A stretch of DNA of 64,000 nucleotides from Streptomyces formicae (GCF_002556545.1 NZ_CP022685.1:1550001-1614000), one strand, 5' to 3'. Positions 1 through 8,463 are shown, counted from the stretch's first letter. Translations and numbers: made by a program. The notes: generated by a model not told the origin, from the letters alone.

Positions 1-946
1 CGGTTTCGCCGCCGACACCAAGCTGACCGGCACCTACGCCCGCAAGTACGACTCCACCCTGGTCGCGCCCTGGCTCTGGAACGCCGACAAGAAGGTCTTC
101 CTGTCCACCGAGGACGAGCAGTCGGTGAAGGCCAAGGCCGACTACGTGGTCGACAAGGGCATCGGCGGCACGATGGTGTGGGAGCTCGCGGGCGACTACA
201 AGTTCAACTCCGCCAAGGGCCAGTACGAGATCGGCGACACGCTCACGACCGCGATGTACGACAAGTTCAAGGCGGCCGCCCCGTACGGCGCGAAGGTCGC
301 GGGCCAGGACCTGCCGGCCAAGGCCGTCGACATCGGCGTGCAGTTCGGCGACTTCAAGCTCGGCGACTCCAACTACCCGATCACGCCCAAGCTGAAGATC
401 ACCAACAACACGAAGACGACGCTGCCCGGCGGCACGGAGTTCCAGTTCGACTACGCCACCTCCGCTCCCGGCAACGCGTCCGACCAGTCGGGCTTCGGCA
501 CGAAGGTGATCAGCAGCGGCCACACCGGCAGCAACGTCGGCGGCCTCAAGGGCGACTTCCACCGCGTCTCGCTGAAGCTCCCCGCCTGGCAGACGCTGGC
601 CCCCGGCGCATCCGTCGACCTGTCCTTCAACTACTACCTGCCGGTGTCGACCCCGTCGAACTGGACGGTGAACATCGGCGGCACGACGTACGCCCTCGCC
701 GGTGACCTGGCCCGCGGCACCACCCTCGTCGAGCCCGGCACGGGCACGGGCCCCACGGACCCGCCCGGCCCCACCGACCCGCCCGGCAAGTGCGCCCCCG
801 CCGCCTGGAGCGCGACGTCCGAGTACGGCAGCGGGAGCGTCGTGTCGCAGGACGGGCACACCTGGAAGGCCAAGTGGTGGACGAAGGGCGACAAGCCCGG
901 CACCACCGGCGAGTGGGGGGTCTGGCAGGACCTGGGCGCCTGCTGA
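1..946 (+). CDS. GH18 chitinase, C-terminal part (5' end outside window)
   Basis: This open frame is already running at base 2 and ends at a TGA at 944-946, so only the C-terminal ~314 residues are present. The first ~90 residues look like the end of a GH18 barrel ([18 protein letters not shown]). A beta-rich ChiC-type domain follows (around [19 protein letters not shown]). A PT-rich linker ([13 protein letters not shown]) then leads to a C-terminal CBM5/12 chitin-binding module with the typical AW...Y..G..V...G..W.AKWWT pattern and flanking cysteines. The GH18 catalytic DxxDxDxE motif would lie upstream of the window. It is presumably a secreted enzyme hydrolysing chitin. Confidence 0.9.
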   Translation, partial: GFAADTKLTGTYARKYDSTLVAPWLWNADKKVFLSTEDEQSVKAKADYVVDKGIGGTMVWELAGDYKFNSAKGQYEIGDTLTTAMYDKFKAAAPYGAKVAGQDLPAKAVDIGVQFGDFKLGDSNYPITPKLKITNNTKTTLPGGTEFQFDYATSAPGNASDQSGFGTKVISSGHTGSNVGGLKGDFHRVSLKLPAWQTLAPGASVDLSFNYYLPVSTPSNWTVNIGGTTYALAGDLARGTTLVEPGTGTGPTDPPGPTDPPGKCAPAAWSATSEYGSGSVVSQDGHTWKAKWWTKGDKPGTTGEWGVWQDLGAC

Positions 947-1011
947 CGGCTCCCCCGTGAAACGCCCGGCGGCGGGTTGACGTGCCCTTGCCCCGCCCCC
1001 GGGACCCCGGG

Positions 1012-1037
1012 CGGCCCGGCCCCGACGGGCCGGGCCG
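1012..1037 (+). terminator. Hairpin downstream of chitinase
   Basis: A perfect 11-bp inverted repeat (CGGCCCGGCCC / GGGCCGGGCCG) with a CGAC loop lies 65 bases after the chitinase stop and just before the sigma factor start. No U-run follows, as is usual for Streptomyces terminators. Confidence 0.6.
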
Positions 1038-1062
1038 TCCGCGGCTCTGGCACGCTTGCGCG

Positions 1063-1959
1063 GTGAGCACAGAGACGATCTCGGCGGAGGAGTTCGCCTC
1101 CCACCGCCCGCGCGTGTTCGGCCTCGCCTACCGGATGCTCGGCTCCGCGCAGGAGGCGGAGGACACCGTCCAGGACGCGTACCTGCGCTGGCGCGGCGCG
1201 CGCCGCGCGGACATCGAACGGCCCGCCGCCTGGCTGGCGAAGACCGTCACCCATCTCTGTCTGAACCGGCTCACCTCCGCCCGCGCCCGGCGCGAGGAGT
1301 ACGTGGGCACCTGGCTGCCCGAACCGGTGATCACCTCGGGCGGGGCGCTCGGCCCCCTGGAGTCGGCGGAGCAGCGCGACGCGGTGTCGATGGCGCTCCT
1401 GGTCGTCCTGGAGCGGCTCACGCCGACCGAACGCGCGGTGTACGTGCTGCGCGAGGCGTTCGCGTACGGCCACCGCGAGATCGCCGGTGTCCTCGACACG
1501 AGCGAGGCCAACTCCCGCCAGCTGTACCGCAGGGCGGCGCGCGCGGTCGCCGCAGGGCGGACCCGCTTCGAGCCGGAGCCCCGTCCGCACCGGGAACTCG
1601 TCGAGGCGTTCCTCGCGGCGGCCAGGGACGGCGACGTCGCGGGCCTGGAGAAGCTGCTCGCCGCCGACGTGACCTGGTGGGGCGACGGCGGCGGCAAGGT
1701 CACCGCGGCCCGCAGGCCGGTCCTGGGACGCGAGAAGGTCGTACGGTTCCTGGTGGGCGGCATGCGGACGTTCGGTGCCGCGATGGACTTCTCGTACGCC
1801 GAGGTCAACGGCGCGCCCGCGGTGCTCGCGCGGGTCGAGGGGACGCTGGTGGGCACCGCCTCCTTCGAACTGTCCGGCGACGGCGCGGTCATCGGGGTGC
1901 GGGCCGTGGTCAACCCGGACAAACTGGCGTACGCGGAGCGCCAGGTGGCCCCGGTCTAG
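1063..1959 (+). CDS. ECF41-family RNA polymerase sigma factor with SnoaL-like C-terminal extension
   Basis: This 298-residue protein (GTG start) has sigma region 2 at about residues 10-75 (YRMLGSAQEAEDTVQDAYLR) and region 4 at about 110-165 (ERLTPTERAVYVLREAF). A long C-terminal SnoaL-like domain follows. The three ECF41 hallmark motifs are all visible: WLPEP (84-88), DGGGK (208-212) and NPDKL (284-288). In this family the C-terminal domain replaces an anti-sigma factor and tunes activity, and the genes are linked to carboxymuconolactone decarboxylases, oxidoreductases or epimerases. The next gene is such an NAD(P)-dependent epimerase-like protein, which supports the assignment. The frame is open from 982, but GTG 1063 starts the conserved sequence. 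Confidence 0.9.
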   Translation: MSTETISAEEFASHRPRVFGLAYRMLGSAQEAEDTVQDAYLRWRGARRADIERPAAWLAKTVTHLCLNRLTSARARREEYVGTWLPEPVITSGGALGPLESAEQRDAVSMALLVVLERLTPTERAVYVLREAFAYGHREIAGVLDTSEANSRQLYRRAARAVAAGRTRFEPEPRPHRELVEAFLAAARDGDVAGLEKLLAADVTWWGDGGGKVTAARRPVLGREKVVRFLVGGMRTFGAAMDFSYAEVNGAPAVLARVEGTLVGTASFELSGDGAVIGVRAVVNPDKLAYAERQVAPV

Positions 1960-1966
1960 CTCCGGC

Positions 1967-1994
1967 TGTCACGTTTTCGGCGGCTGCCCGGTTC
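1967..1994 (+). promoter_or_regulatory. Candidate ECF41-dependent promoter
   Basis: TGTCAC at 1967-1972 is followed after 16 bases by CGGTTC at 1989-1994, between the sigma factor and the epimerase-like gene. ECF41 promoters described elsewhere carry a TGTCAC-type -35 element. The -10 match here is loose, so this is inference. Confidence 0.35.
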
Positions 1995-2048
1995 TCAGCT
2001 GGTGACGGACGCTCCCTTTGGCGTCCCGCACTGCGAAGGAGTCTTGTG

Positions 2049-2795
2049 ATGACCACGATCCTGGTGACCGGCGGCACCGGAACCCTCGGCCGCCTCGTGA
2101 CCGAACGGCTGCGTACGGAGGGCCACGAGGTGCGCGTGCTCAGCCGCCGCTCCCGGCCCTACGCCGTCGACCTGCGCGAGGGCACGGGCCTCGACACGGC
2201 GGTGGCGGGGGTGGCAACGATCGTGCACTGCGCGAGCACGCCGCGCGGCGGTGACGAGCGCGCCGCGCGGAACCTGATCGAGGCGGCCCGCGCCGCAGGC
2301 GTCGCGCACCTGGTGTACATCTCGATCGTCGGCGTCGACCGCGTGCCGCTCGGCTACTACAAGTCCAAGCTCGCCGTGGAACGGCTGATCGAGGAGTCGG
2401 GCCTCGGCTGGACGATCCTGCGGACCACCCAGTTCCACGACCTGGTCCTCTCGATCCTGGAGAGCACGGCGAAGCTCCCGCTGATGCCGGTCCTCGCGGG
2501 CGTCGGCGACCAGCCGATCGAGGTCTCCGAAGTCGCCGACCGCCTGGCGGAGTTGGCCGTCGCGCACCCCGCGGGCCGGGTCCCCGACATGGGAGGCCCC
2601 GAGATCCACACGTTCACCGACCTGGCCCGCACCTACCTGCGGACCACCGGCAAGCGCCGCGCGCTCCTGCCCGTACGCCTCCCGGGCAAGACGTTCCGCG
2701 CGGCACGATCGGGCGGCCACCTGACTCCGGAACGGGCCGTGGACAGGGGCACGTTCGAGGAGTTCCTTAGGGCACGGTCAGGAGGGCCCCGCTAG
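2049..2795 (+). CDS. NmrA/SDR-type NAD(P)-binding protein (ECF41 partner)
   Basis: This 248-residue protein has an N-terminal Rossmann fingerprint TGGTGTLG (residues 7-14) and the atypical SDR layout of NmrA-like proteins, with YYKSK near residue 104 and no obvious classical catalytic YxxxK triad context. ATG 2049 follows a good AAGGAG site at 2036-2041. It lies 89 bp behind the ECF41 sigma factor and is the likely target of that regulator. The substrate is unknown. Its stop codon TAG forms the first bases of the dispersed intergenic repeat. Confidence 0.85.
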   Translation: MTTILVTGGTGTLGRLVTERLRTEGHEVRVLSRRSRPYAVDLREGTGLDTAVAGVATIVHCASTPRGGDERAARNLIEAARAAGVAHLVYISIVGVDRVPLGYYKSKLAVERLIEESGLGWTILRTTQFHDLVLSILESTAKLPLMPVLAGVGDQPIEVSEVADRLAELAVAHPAGRVPDMGGPEIHTFTDLARTYLRTTGKRRALLPVRLPGKTFRAARSGGHLTPERAVDRGTFEEFLRARSGGPR

Positions 2796-2836
2796 GGGCG
2801 CGGGGAACTGCGCGACAAGCCACGACGCACCCGCAG
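2793..2836 (+). repeat. Dispersed Streptomyces intergenic repeat, copy 1
   Basis: Core GGGGCGCGGGGAACTGCGCG followed by ACAAGCCACGACGCACCCG. The same sequence recurs at about 8267, 10261, 14680, 16954, 19482 and 29480. The TAG of the preceding gene is its first triplet. Confidence 0.8.
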
Positions 2837-2842
2837 CCACAC

Positions 2843-4012
2843 TCAGTATCCCGAAGCCGGTCCAAAGAGTTCATCCTGCGCCGAATCGAGCGCAGCAAGC
2901 AACGCCCCCCGCAACACCGCGGCCCCACCCAGCACACTGGCACGCACCTCCGTACGGAGGGGCGACATCACCCCGACCCGCCCCGCGACCCGCCCGGCCA
3001 GCGCCGCGCCCCCCGCCCGGCCGATCTCACCGCCGAGCACGACACAGCCGGGGTCGAGGAGCGCGGCCATCGCGGCCGCGCCGACGGCGATCCGGTCGGC
3101 GGCGGCGTCGAGGAACGCCCCCTCCGCCGCCTCCACCGCGTACCGCACCACGTCAGCCGCGCTCATGTCGGGCTTCAGGATCCCGTGCTCCGCGCCGAGT
3201 TCACGGAGCGCGTCGGCGCAGGCCAGCGAGTGGAAGCCGCCCTCGCAGCCGGTGGCGGAGGGCAGGGATCCGGTGCCGGGCACGGGCAGGAAGCCGATCT
3301 CGCCCGCGCCGCCGGACGCGCCCCTGCGCACCACTCCGTCGAGGACCACGGCGGCGCCGACGCCGTCGCCGAGCCAGAGCAGTACGAAGGTGTCCTTGTC
3401 GTGCGCGGCGCCGTCACGCTGTTCGGCGCGGGCCGCGAGGTTGCTCTCGTTCTCCACCAGGACGCGGGCGCCGAACCGCTCCTGGAGGACACCGGCGAGG
3501 CGGCGGTGCCAGGCGGGCAGCGAGGTCGTGTCGTGCAGTTCGCCGGTGGCCGGGTCGATGAGTCCGGGCGCGCCGATGCCGAGGGTGTGCAGCCGTTCGA
3601 CGCCGCCCTCCTTGGCGGTGCGCTCGACGAGGGCGAGGGCACCGTCGACGGCGGCGCCGGTGTCGCCGTCGATGGCCGCCGAGCCCTCGGCGAGCACCGC
3701 GCCCAGCAGGTCGGTGACGACGACGGAGACGCTCTCGGTGCGCACGTCGAGGGCCGCGAGGTGGGCCCGGTCGGCGACGATCCCGTAGAGCCGGGCGTTG
3801 GGCCCGCGCCGCGCGGCACCCGCCTCCCCGACGACCGCGATGAGCCCGGAGTCCTGGAGTCGCTCGACGAGGTCGGCGACCGAGGGCCGCGACAGGCCCG
3901 TGAGCTGCTTCAACTGGTTCGCCGTCAGCGGCCCTTCACTCTGCAGGAGCCCCAGCGCGAGCCGGTCGTTGATGGCCCGGGCGGTACTCGGTGAGGCAGG
4001 CGAGACAGGCAT
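2843..4012 (-). CDS. ROK-family transcriptional repressor
   Basis: This 389-residue protein starts with a MarR-like winged helix (LTANQLKQLTGLSRPSVADLVERL, about residues 30-55). The sugar-kinase-like ROK domain follows (LGIGAPGLIDP, WLGDGVGAAVVLDGVVRRG, CVVLGGEIG). The usual ROK zinc motif CxCGxxGC is absent; the region reads TGCEGGFHSLAC, so metal binding is doubtful. ATG 4012 has a GGGAGGA ribosome site; an upstream in-frame TTG at 4030 is less likely. It diverges from an MFS exporter gene, and a perfect palindrome between the two is the probable operator. The inducer is unknown. Confidence 0.88.
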   Translation of the reverse strand: MPVSPASPSTARAINDRLALGLLQSEGPLTANQLKQLTGLSRPSVADLVERLQDSGLIAVVGEAGAARRGPNARLYGIVADRAHLAALDVRTESVSVVVTDLLGAVLAEGSAAIDGDTGAAVDGALALVERTAKEGGVERLHTLGIGAPGLIDPATGELHDTTSLPAWHRRLAGVLQERFGARVLVENESNLAARAEQRDGAAHDKDTFVLLWLGDGVGAAVVLDGVVRRGASGGAGEIGFLPVPGTGSLPSATGCEGGFHSLACADALRELGAEHGILKPDMSAADVVRYAVEAAEGAFLDAAADRIAVGAAAMAALLDPGCVVLGGEIGRAGGAALAGRVAGRVGVMSPLRTEVRASVLGGAAVLRGALLAALDSAQDELFGPASGY

Positions 4013-4043
4013 GGCCGGATCCTCCCACAAAAAAGCGTCTATT

Positions 4044-4064
4044 TATCAGGCAGGCTTCCTGATA
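4044..4064. promoter_or_regulatory. Candidate ROK operator palindrome
   Basis: The inverted repeat TATCAGG-N7-CCTGATA has perfect 7-bp arms. It lies in the 98-bp divergent gap between the ROK repressor and the MFS gene, in an AT-rich patch that stands out from its surroundings. Confidence 0.6.
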
Positions 4065-4110
4065 GTTTACGTCGCCGTATCGGGGCAGCTCTCGGGAGGG
4101 GCGGAACGGA

Positions 4111-5322
4111 ATGAGTGAAGTGGTCTACGACAAGCACCGGCTGAAGCGGGCGCGGATCGCCGTCGCGACGGTCTTCTGCGTGCACGGCGCGGTCGCGGGA
4201 TCCTTCGCGACCCGGGTGCCCTGGATCCAGGATCACGCCGACGTCAGCGCGGGCATGCTCGGCCTCGCCCTCGCCTTCCCCGCGATCGGCGCCTCCGTCG
4301 CGATGCCGCTCGCGAGCCGCATCAGCCACCGCTTCGGCGCCCGCACCGCGCTGCGCGGACTGCTCGCGATGTGGACGCTCGCCCTGCTCCTGCCCTCGCT
4401 CGCGCCGAACCTGCCGACGCTCTGTCTGGCCCTCCTCGTGTACGGCGCGACCTCGGGCATGTCGGACGTGACGATGAACGCGATCGGCGTCGAGACCGAG
4501 ACCCTCATGAAGAAGTCGATCATGTCGGGCCTGCACGGCATGTGGAGCGTCGGCGCCCTGATCGGCTCCGCGGCGGGGACGGTCGCCGCCCACCTCGGCT
4601 CGGACGCGCGTCTGCACCACGCCCTCGCCGCCGCGGCCCTCACCGCGATCGGCCTCACCGTCTGCCAGGGCGTGCTCGACGTCCAGGCGGAGCCCGAGGA
4701 GGAGGCGCCGCCGCGGTTCTCGCTGCCGCCCAAGTCGGCGCTGCTCATCGGCGCGGTCGGCTTCTGCGCGGTCTTCGCCGAGGGCGCGAGCCTGGACTGG
4801 TCGGCGGTCTACCTGCGGGACGTCCTGGACAGCTCGGCCGGCGTCGCCGCGGCCTGCACCACCGGCTTCACCCTCACCATGGCGATCGCGCGGCTCGTGG
4901 GCGACGCGGTGGTGAACCGGTTCGGCGCGGTGCGCACGGTGCGCGCGGGCGGCGTCCTCGCGGCGCTGGGCGGCCTCCTCGTGGTCCTCGCCACGCATCC
5001 GGTGATGGCGATGAGCGGCTTCGCCCTGATGGGCCTCGGCATCGCGGTGGTGGTGCCGCTCGCCTTCGCCGCCGCCGGGCACAGCGGCCCCAACCCCAGC
5101 CAGGCCATCGCGGGCGTCGCCACCATCACGTACACCTCCAGCCTGATCGCCCCCTCGGCGATCGGCGCCCTCGCCCAGGCCACGAGCCTCGTGACCTCCT
5201 TCGGCCTGGTGACCCTGCTCGCCTGCGGCCTCACGGTCTTCGCGGGCGTCCTGCGCACGGGCGGCCGCAAGGCGGCACAGTCCGCGCCCGCGGACGCGAC
5301 GGCGCCCGGACCGAGGTCCTGA
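4111..5322 (+). CDS. MFS transporter (YbjJ-like)
   Basis: This 403-residue polytopic membrane protein has about 12 predicted TM segments. Its N-terminus (HGAVAGSFATRVPWIQDH) is typical of the YbjJ-like branch of the major facilitator superfamily. An intracellular loop motif, SHRFGARTALRG, follows TM2. The substrate cannot be read from sequence. It is divergent from the ROK repressor, which probably controls it through the palindrome at 4044-4064. A strong hairpin terminator follows the stop. Confidence 0.88.
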   Translation: MSEVVYDKHRLKRARIAVATVFCVHGAVAGSFATRVPWIQDHADVSAGMLGLALAFPAIGASVAMPLASRISHRFGARTALRGLLAMWTLALLLPSLAPNLPTLCLALLVYGATSGMSDVTMNAIGVETETLMKKSIMSGLHGMWSVGALIGSAAGTVAAHLGSDARLHHALAAAALTAIGLTVCQGVLDVQAEPEEEAPPRFSLPPKSALLIGAVGFCAVFAEGASLDWSAVYLRDVLDSSAGVAAACTTGFTLTMAIARLVGDAVVNRFGAVRTVRAGGVLAALGGLLVVLATHPVMAMSGFALMGLGIAVVVPLAFAAAGHSGPNPSQAIAGVATITYTSSLIAPSAIGALAQATSLVTSFGLVTLLACGLTVFAGVLRTGGRKAAQSAPADATAPGPRS

Positions 5323-5328
5323 CCCGGC

Positions 5329-5362
5329 GGGGCGTCCGTCCCGACTTCGGGACGGACGCCCC
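5329..5362 (+). terminator. Perfect 15-bp hairpin terminator
   Basis: GGGGCGTCCGTCCCG / CGGGACGGACGCCCC with an ACTT loop, starting 7 bases after the MFS stop codon. Confidence 0.85.
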
Positions 5363-5465
5363 GCACCGGCGAGAAGCCGTACTTACGTCGCATTAACATG
5401 GCGTCGATCATTTCCGGCCACCAGGACCGGGCCCGGTTCGGCGCACAGAAAGCGACTTACTCACC

Positions 5466-6872
5466 ATGGATCTCGGCGTGCGCTGGAAACTGCACGGCGA
5501 CGGGCGCACCCCCGCGCCCGGAGCCGTCGTCCGTCCCGACGAGCGGCTCTCGTGGCCGCGCACCTTCGGGCTCGGCGCCCAGCACGTGGTCGCCATGTTC
5601 GGCGCGTCCTTCGTCGCGCCCGTCCTCATGGGTCTCGACCCCAACCTCGCGATCATGATGTCCGGTGTCGCCACCGCCATCTTCCTGCTCGCCACGCGCG
5701 GCCGGGTGCCCAGCTACCTGGGCTGCTCGCTCTCCTTCGTGGGCGTCGCCGCGGTCATCCGCGCGCAGGGCGGCTCCAGCGCGACGGTGACGGGCGCGGT
5801 CCTCGTGGTCGGCGCCGCGCTGTTCCTGGTGGGGCTCGCGGTGCGGAAGTTCGGGGCGCGGATCATCCACGCCGCGATGCCGCCGATCGTCACGGGCGCG
5901 GTCGTCATGCTGATCGGCTTCAACCTCGCGCCGGTCACCGCGTCGACGTACTGGCCGCAGGACCAGTGGACGGCGCTGCTCGTCATGCTGTTCACCGGTC
6001 TGGCCGTGGTGTGCCTGCGCGGCTTCTGGTCGCGCATCGCGATCTTCCTCGGCCTGATCTTCGGGTACGGCATCTCCTGGGTCTTCGACCAGGTCTTCGG
6101 CAAGATCCACTCGGCGGACGCCTCGGGCAAGGTCGTCGACCACTGGCGCCTGGACCTCTCCGCCGTCGGCAACGCCGACTGGATCGGTCTGCCCTCCTTC
6201 CACGGCCCGAGCTTCGAGTGGTCGGCGATCCTCGTCGCGCTGCCCGTCGTCATCGCGCTGATCGCGGAGAACGCGGGCCACGTGAAGGCCGTCGGCGAGA
6301 TGACCGGCGACAACCTCGACGACGAGCTCGGCACCGCGATCTCCGCCGACGGCGCCGCCTCCCTGCTCTCCACCGCGGTCGGCGGCCCGCCCAACACCAC
6401 GTACTCCGAGAACATCGGCGTGATGGCGGCGACCCGGGTCTACTCCACGGCCGCGTACTGGGCGGCGGCCTGCTTCGCGCTCCTCTTCGGCCTCTGCCCC
6501 AAGTTCGGCGCGGTCGTGGCCGCGATCCCCGGCGGCGTGCTCGGCGGCATCACCGTCATCCTCTACGGCATGATCGGCCTGCTCGGCGCCCAGATCTGGA
6601 TCAACGCCAAGGTGGACCTGCGCAATCCGCTGAACCTGGTCCCCGCGGCCGCGGGCATCATCATCGGTGTGGGCGGCGTCTCGCTGAAGTTCACCGACAA
6701 CTTCCAGCTGAGCGGCATCGCGCTCGGCACGATCGTCGTCATCACCGGCTATCACGTCCTGCGGGCGTTCGCCCCGCCGCACCTCAAGTCCCAGGAACCC
6801 CTGCTGGATTCGGGCACCTCGACGTACGACGAAGAGGGCGCGGCCGACGACGCGGCGGGCAAGGAGCGATAA
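5466..6872 (+). CDS. Uracil/xanthine permease (NCS2/NAT family)
   Basis: This 468-residue inner-membrane nucleobase:cation symporter has about 14 hydrophobic segments. The N-terminal LGAQHVVAMFGASFVAPVLM is the hallmark of the UraA/PyrP branch. The NAT signature appears as ENIGVMAATRV near residue 315, where ENxGxxxxTR is the substrate-site motif. Length is normal for the family. The C-terminus is acidic. It probably salvages uracil and is not linked to the pyr operon 35 kb away. No convincing Shine-Dalgarno precedes ATG 5466. Confidence 0.9.
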   Translation: MDLGVRWKLHGDGRTPAPGAVVRPDERLSWPRTFGLGAQHVVAMFGASFVAPVLMGLDPNLAIMMSGVATAIFLLATRGRVPSYLGCSLSFVGVAAVIRAQGGSSATVTGAVLVVGAALFLVGLAVRKFGARIIHAAMPPIVTGAVVMLIGFNLAPVTASTYWPQDQWTALLVMLFTGLAVVCLRGFWSRIAIFLGLIFGYGISWVFDQVFGKIHSADASGKVVDHWRLDLSAVGNADWIGLPSFHGPSFEWSAILVALPVVIALIAENAGHVKAVGEMTGDNLDDELGTAISADGAASLLSTAVGGPPNTTYSENIGVMAATRVYSTAAYWAAACFALLFGLCPKFGAVVAAIPGGVLGGITVILYGMIGLLGAQIWINAKVDLRNPLNLVPAAAGIIIGVGGVSLKFTDNFQLSGIALGTIVVITGYHVLRAFAPPHLKSQEPLLDSGTSTYDEEGAADDAAGKER

Positions 6873-6883
6873 TCGGCTCGACG

Positions 6884-6915
6884 TGGTGCGCGTCCGCCGA
6901 TTAGGGTGCGCACCA
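6884..6915 (+). promoter_or_regulatory. Inverted repeat upstream of leader ORF
   Basis: TGGTGCGC (6884-6891) and GCGCACCA (6908-6915) are perfect 8-bp arms around a 16-base spacer. The repeat ends on the A of the leader ORF ATG. It could be an operator or an RNA hairpin that hides the leader start. Confidence 0.4.
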
Positions 6916-6983
6916 TGTCCAGCCCCGAGTCCGACAGACTCCCGCCACCGGTCGTCCGGTGGCTTCCCGTGCTCTCGCTCTGA
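6915..6983 (+). CDS. Possible 22-codon leader peptide upstream of exporter gene
   Basis: ATG 6915 opens a 22-residue frame (MSSPESDRLPPPVVRWLPVL plus SL) ending at TGA 6981-6983, 120 bp before a chloramphenicol-type exporter. It has a Pro-Pro-Pro run and contains a perfect hairpin (6944-6963). Members of this exporter family in actinomycetes are known to be controlled by leader peptides and attenuation, so this may be a regulatory ORF. There is no clear ribosome binding site and no comparative support, so it remains a candidate only. Confidence 0.35.
   Translation: MSSPESDRLPPPVVRWLPVLSL
6944..6963 (+). promoter_or_regulatory. Candidate attenuator hairpin in leader
   Basis: GCCACCGG / CCGGTGGC form a perfect 8-bp stem with a TCGT loop inside the leader ORF. 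The right arm can instead pair with CCACCGG at 7042-7048 or GCCACCG at 7049-7055. Mutually exclusive folds are therefore possible. Confidence 0.4.
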
Positions 6984-7103
6984 CGCCCCGCGCTGCCTTC
7001 CCGCAGCCGCCGTAGGCCGTCCGCGACCCCTCGCACCGCCACCACCGGGCCACCGCCTCGTGTCCTGATCTTTCGATCCACGACGTGGTTGCGGAGTTTC
7101 GCT

Positions 7104-8267
7104 GTGCCCTTTGCCCTCTACCTCCTCGGACTCGCCGTCTTCGCGCAAGGCACCTCCGAGTTCATGCTGTCCGGCCTGGTGTCGGACATCGCGCGTGACC
7201 TGTCCGTCTCCATCCCGGCCGCGGGCCATCTCACCTCGGCGTTCGCGGTGGGCATGGTCGTGGGCGCGCCGCTGATGGCCGTCCTGAGCCGCCGCTTCTC
7301 GCGCCGGAGCGCCCTGCTCGTCTTCCTGATCACCTTCCTCCTCGTCCACGTCGTCGGCGCGCTCACCACGAGCTTCGCCGTGCTGCTGGCCACGCGCGTC
7401 GTCGGGGCCCTCGCCAACGCGGGGTTCCTGGCCGTCGCCCTGGTCACCGCGGTGGGCATGGTCGAGCCGAACGCCAAGGGCCGCGCCACCTCCGCGCTGC
7501 TCGGCGGCGTGACGCTCGCCTGTGTCGCGGGGGTGCCCGCGGGGGCGCTGCTCGGCGAAGTATGGGGCTGGCGCTCGGCGTTCTGGGCCGTGGCCCTGAT
7601 CTCCGTGCCCGCCGTGTTCGCCATCGCGCGGGCCGTGCCCGCGGGGGCGCCGGACGCCGAGGGGCCCAGCGCGCTCGGTGAACTGCGCGCGCTGCGCGCT
7701 CCTCGGCTCCTGGTGACGCTGCTGCTCGGCGCGCTGGTGAACGGCGCGACGTTCTGCACGTTCACCTATCTGGCACCACTGGTCACCAACGTCACGGGGC
7801 TGGGCTCCGGTTGGGTGCCCGGCGTGCTCGCGCTCTTCGGCATCGGGTCGTTCATCGGCGTCACCGCGGGAGGCCGCGTCGCCGACGTACGGCCGCTGCC
7901 GCTCCTGGTGTTCGGCTCGCTCGCGCTGCTCGCCGGCTGGGTCCTGTTCGCGGTGACGGCCGGGAACCCGGTCGCCGCGCTCGTGCTCGTCCTGGTCCAG
8001 GGGGCGCTGTCGTTCGGCGTCGGCTCCACGCTGATCTCCCAGGCCCTCTACGCGGCCACCGACGCGCCCCATCTGGCGGGCGGGTTCGCCACGGCCGCGT
8101 TGAACGTGGGCGCGGCGGTCGGACCCTGGCTCGGGGGACTCACGATCTCGGCGGGGCTCGGATACCGGGCGCCACTCTGGACCAGTGCGATTCTCGTTGT
8201 ACTGGCTCTGGCCGTTGGCGGGGTCGGTCTGCGCCGGACGTCGCGCGTGACGGTCGGCGCCCCGTAA
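7104..8267 (+). CDS. cmlR: Chloramphenicol-resistance-type MFS exporter (CmlR/Cml family, DHA1)
   Basis: This 387-residue, 12-TM drug:proton antiporter starts at GTG 7104 (VPFALYLLGLAVFAQGTSEF), preceded by GGAG at 7093-7096. The frame is open from a TTG at 7089. The TSEFMLSGL start, SAFAVGMVVGAPLMA, TRVVGALANAGFLAVAL and VLVQGALSFGVGSTLI segments match the Streptomyces/Rhodococcus chloramphenicol exporters closely. The 230-bp upstream leader, with a short ORF and alternative hairpins, suggests inducible attenuation. Its TAA stop is part of the dispersed repeat. Chloramphenicol is the likely but unproven substrate. Confidence 0.82.
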   Translation: MPFALYLLGLAVFAQGTSEFMLSGLVSDIARDLSVSIPAAGHLTSAFAVGMVVGAPLMAVLSRRFSRRSALLVFLITFLLVHVVGALTTSFAVLLATRVVGALANAGFLAVALVTAVGMVEPNAKGRATSALLGGVTLACVAGVPAGALLGEVWGWRSAFWAVALISVPAVFAIARAVPAGAPDAEGPSALGELRALRAPRLLVTLLLGALVNGATFCTFTYLAPLVTNVTGLGSGWVPGVLALFGIGSFIGVTAGGRVADVRPLPLLVFGSLALLAGWVLFAVTAGNPVAALVLVLVQGALSFGVGSTLISQALYAATDAPHLAGGFATAALNVGAAVGPWLGGLTISAGLGYRAPLWTSAILVVLALAVGGVGLRRTSRVTVGAP

Positions 8268-8382
8268 GGGGCGCGGGGAACGGCGCGCTCAACCGAGGAA
8301 GAGCCGCGGCCGCGTCTGCCGAGATCCCCGCAGACGCGGCTGCGGCTTGTTCGTGGTTGCGCGCGCAGTTCCCCGCGCCCCT
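8267..8382. repeat. Nested inverted repeat built from two dispersed-repeat copies
   Basis: The outer arms (8267-8288 and 8361-8382) are opposite-orientation copies of the GGGGCGCGGGGAAC repeat and match at 21 of 22 positions. Inside lies a second hairpin with 17-bp arms (8303-8319 and 8330-8346, 16 of 17 matched) around a 10-base loop. The whole 116-bp element can fold into one long hairpin and probably ends transcription after the exporter gene. Confidence 0.8.
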
Positions 8383-8463
8383 GCGGGGCCCTCGTTCGCT
8401 CGTTTCGGGGAAGCCGTCGGTGCGCTGACACCCGGGCCCGCCGGAGACTGGGACGCTGCCACC

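Noticed and set aside
5457..8072. 871-codon minus-strand frame opposite the uracil permease and exporter genes
   Set aside because: It is the Arg/Asp/Gly/Glu-rich antisense shadow typical of high-GC DNA; the + strand genes have clear family matches.
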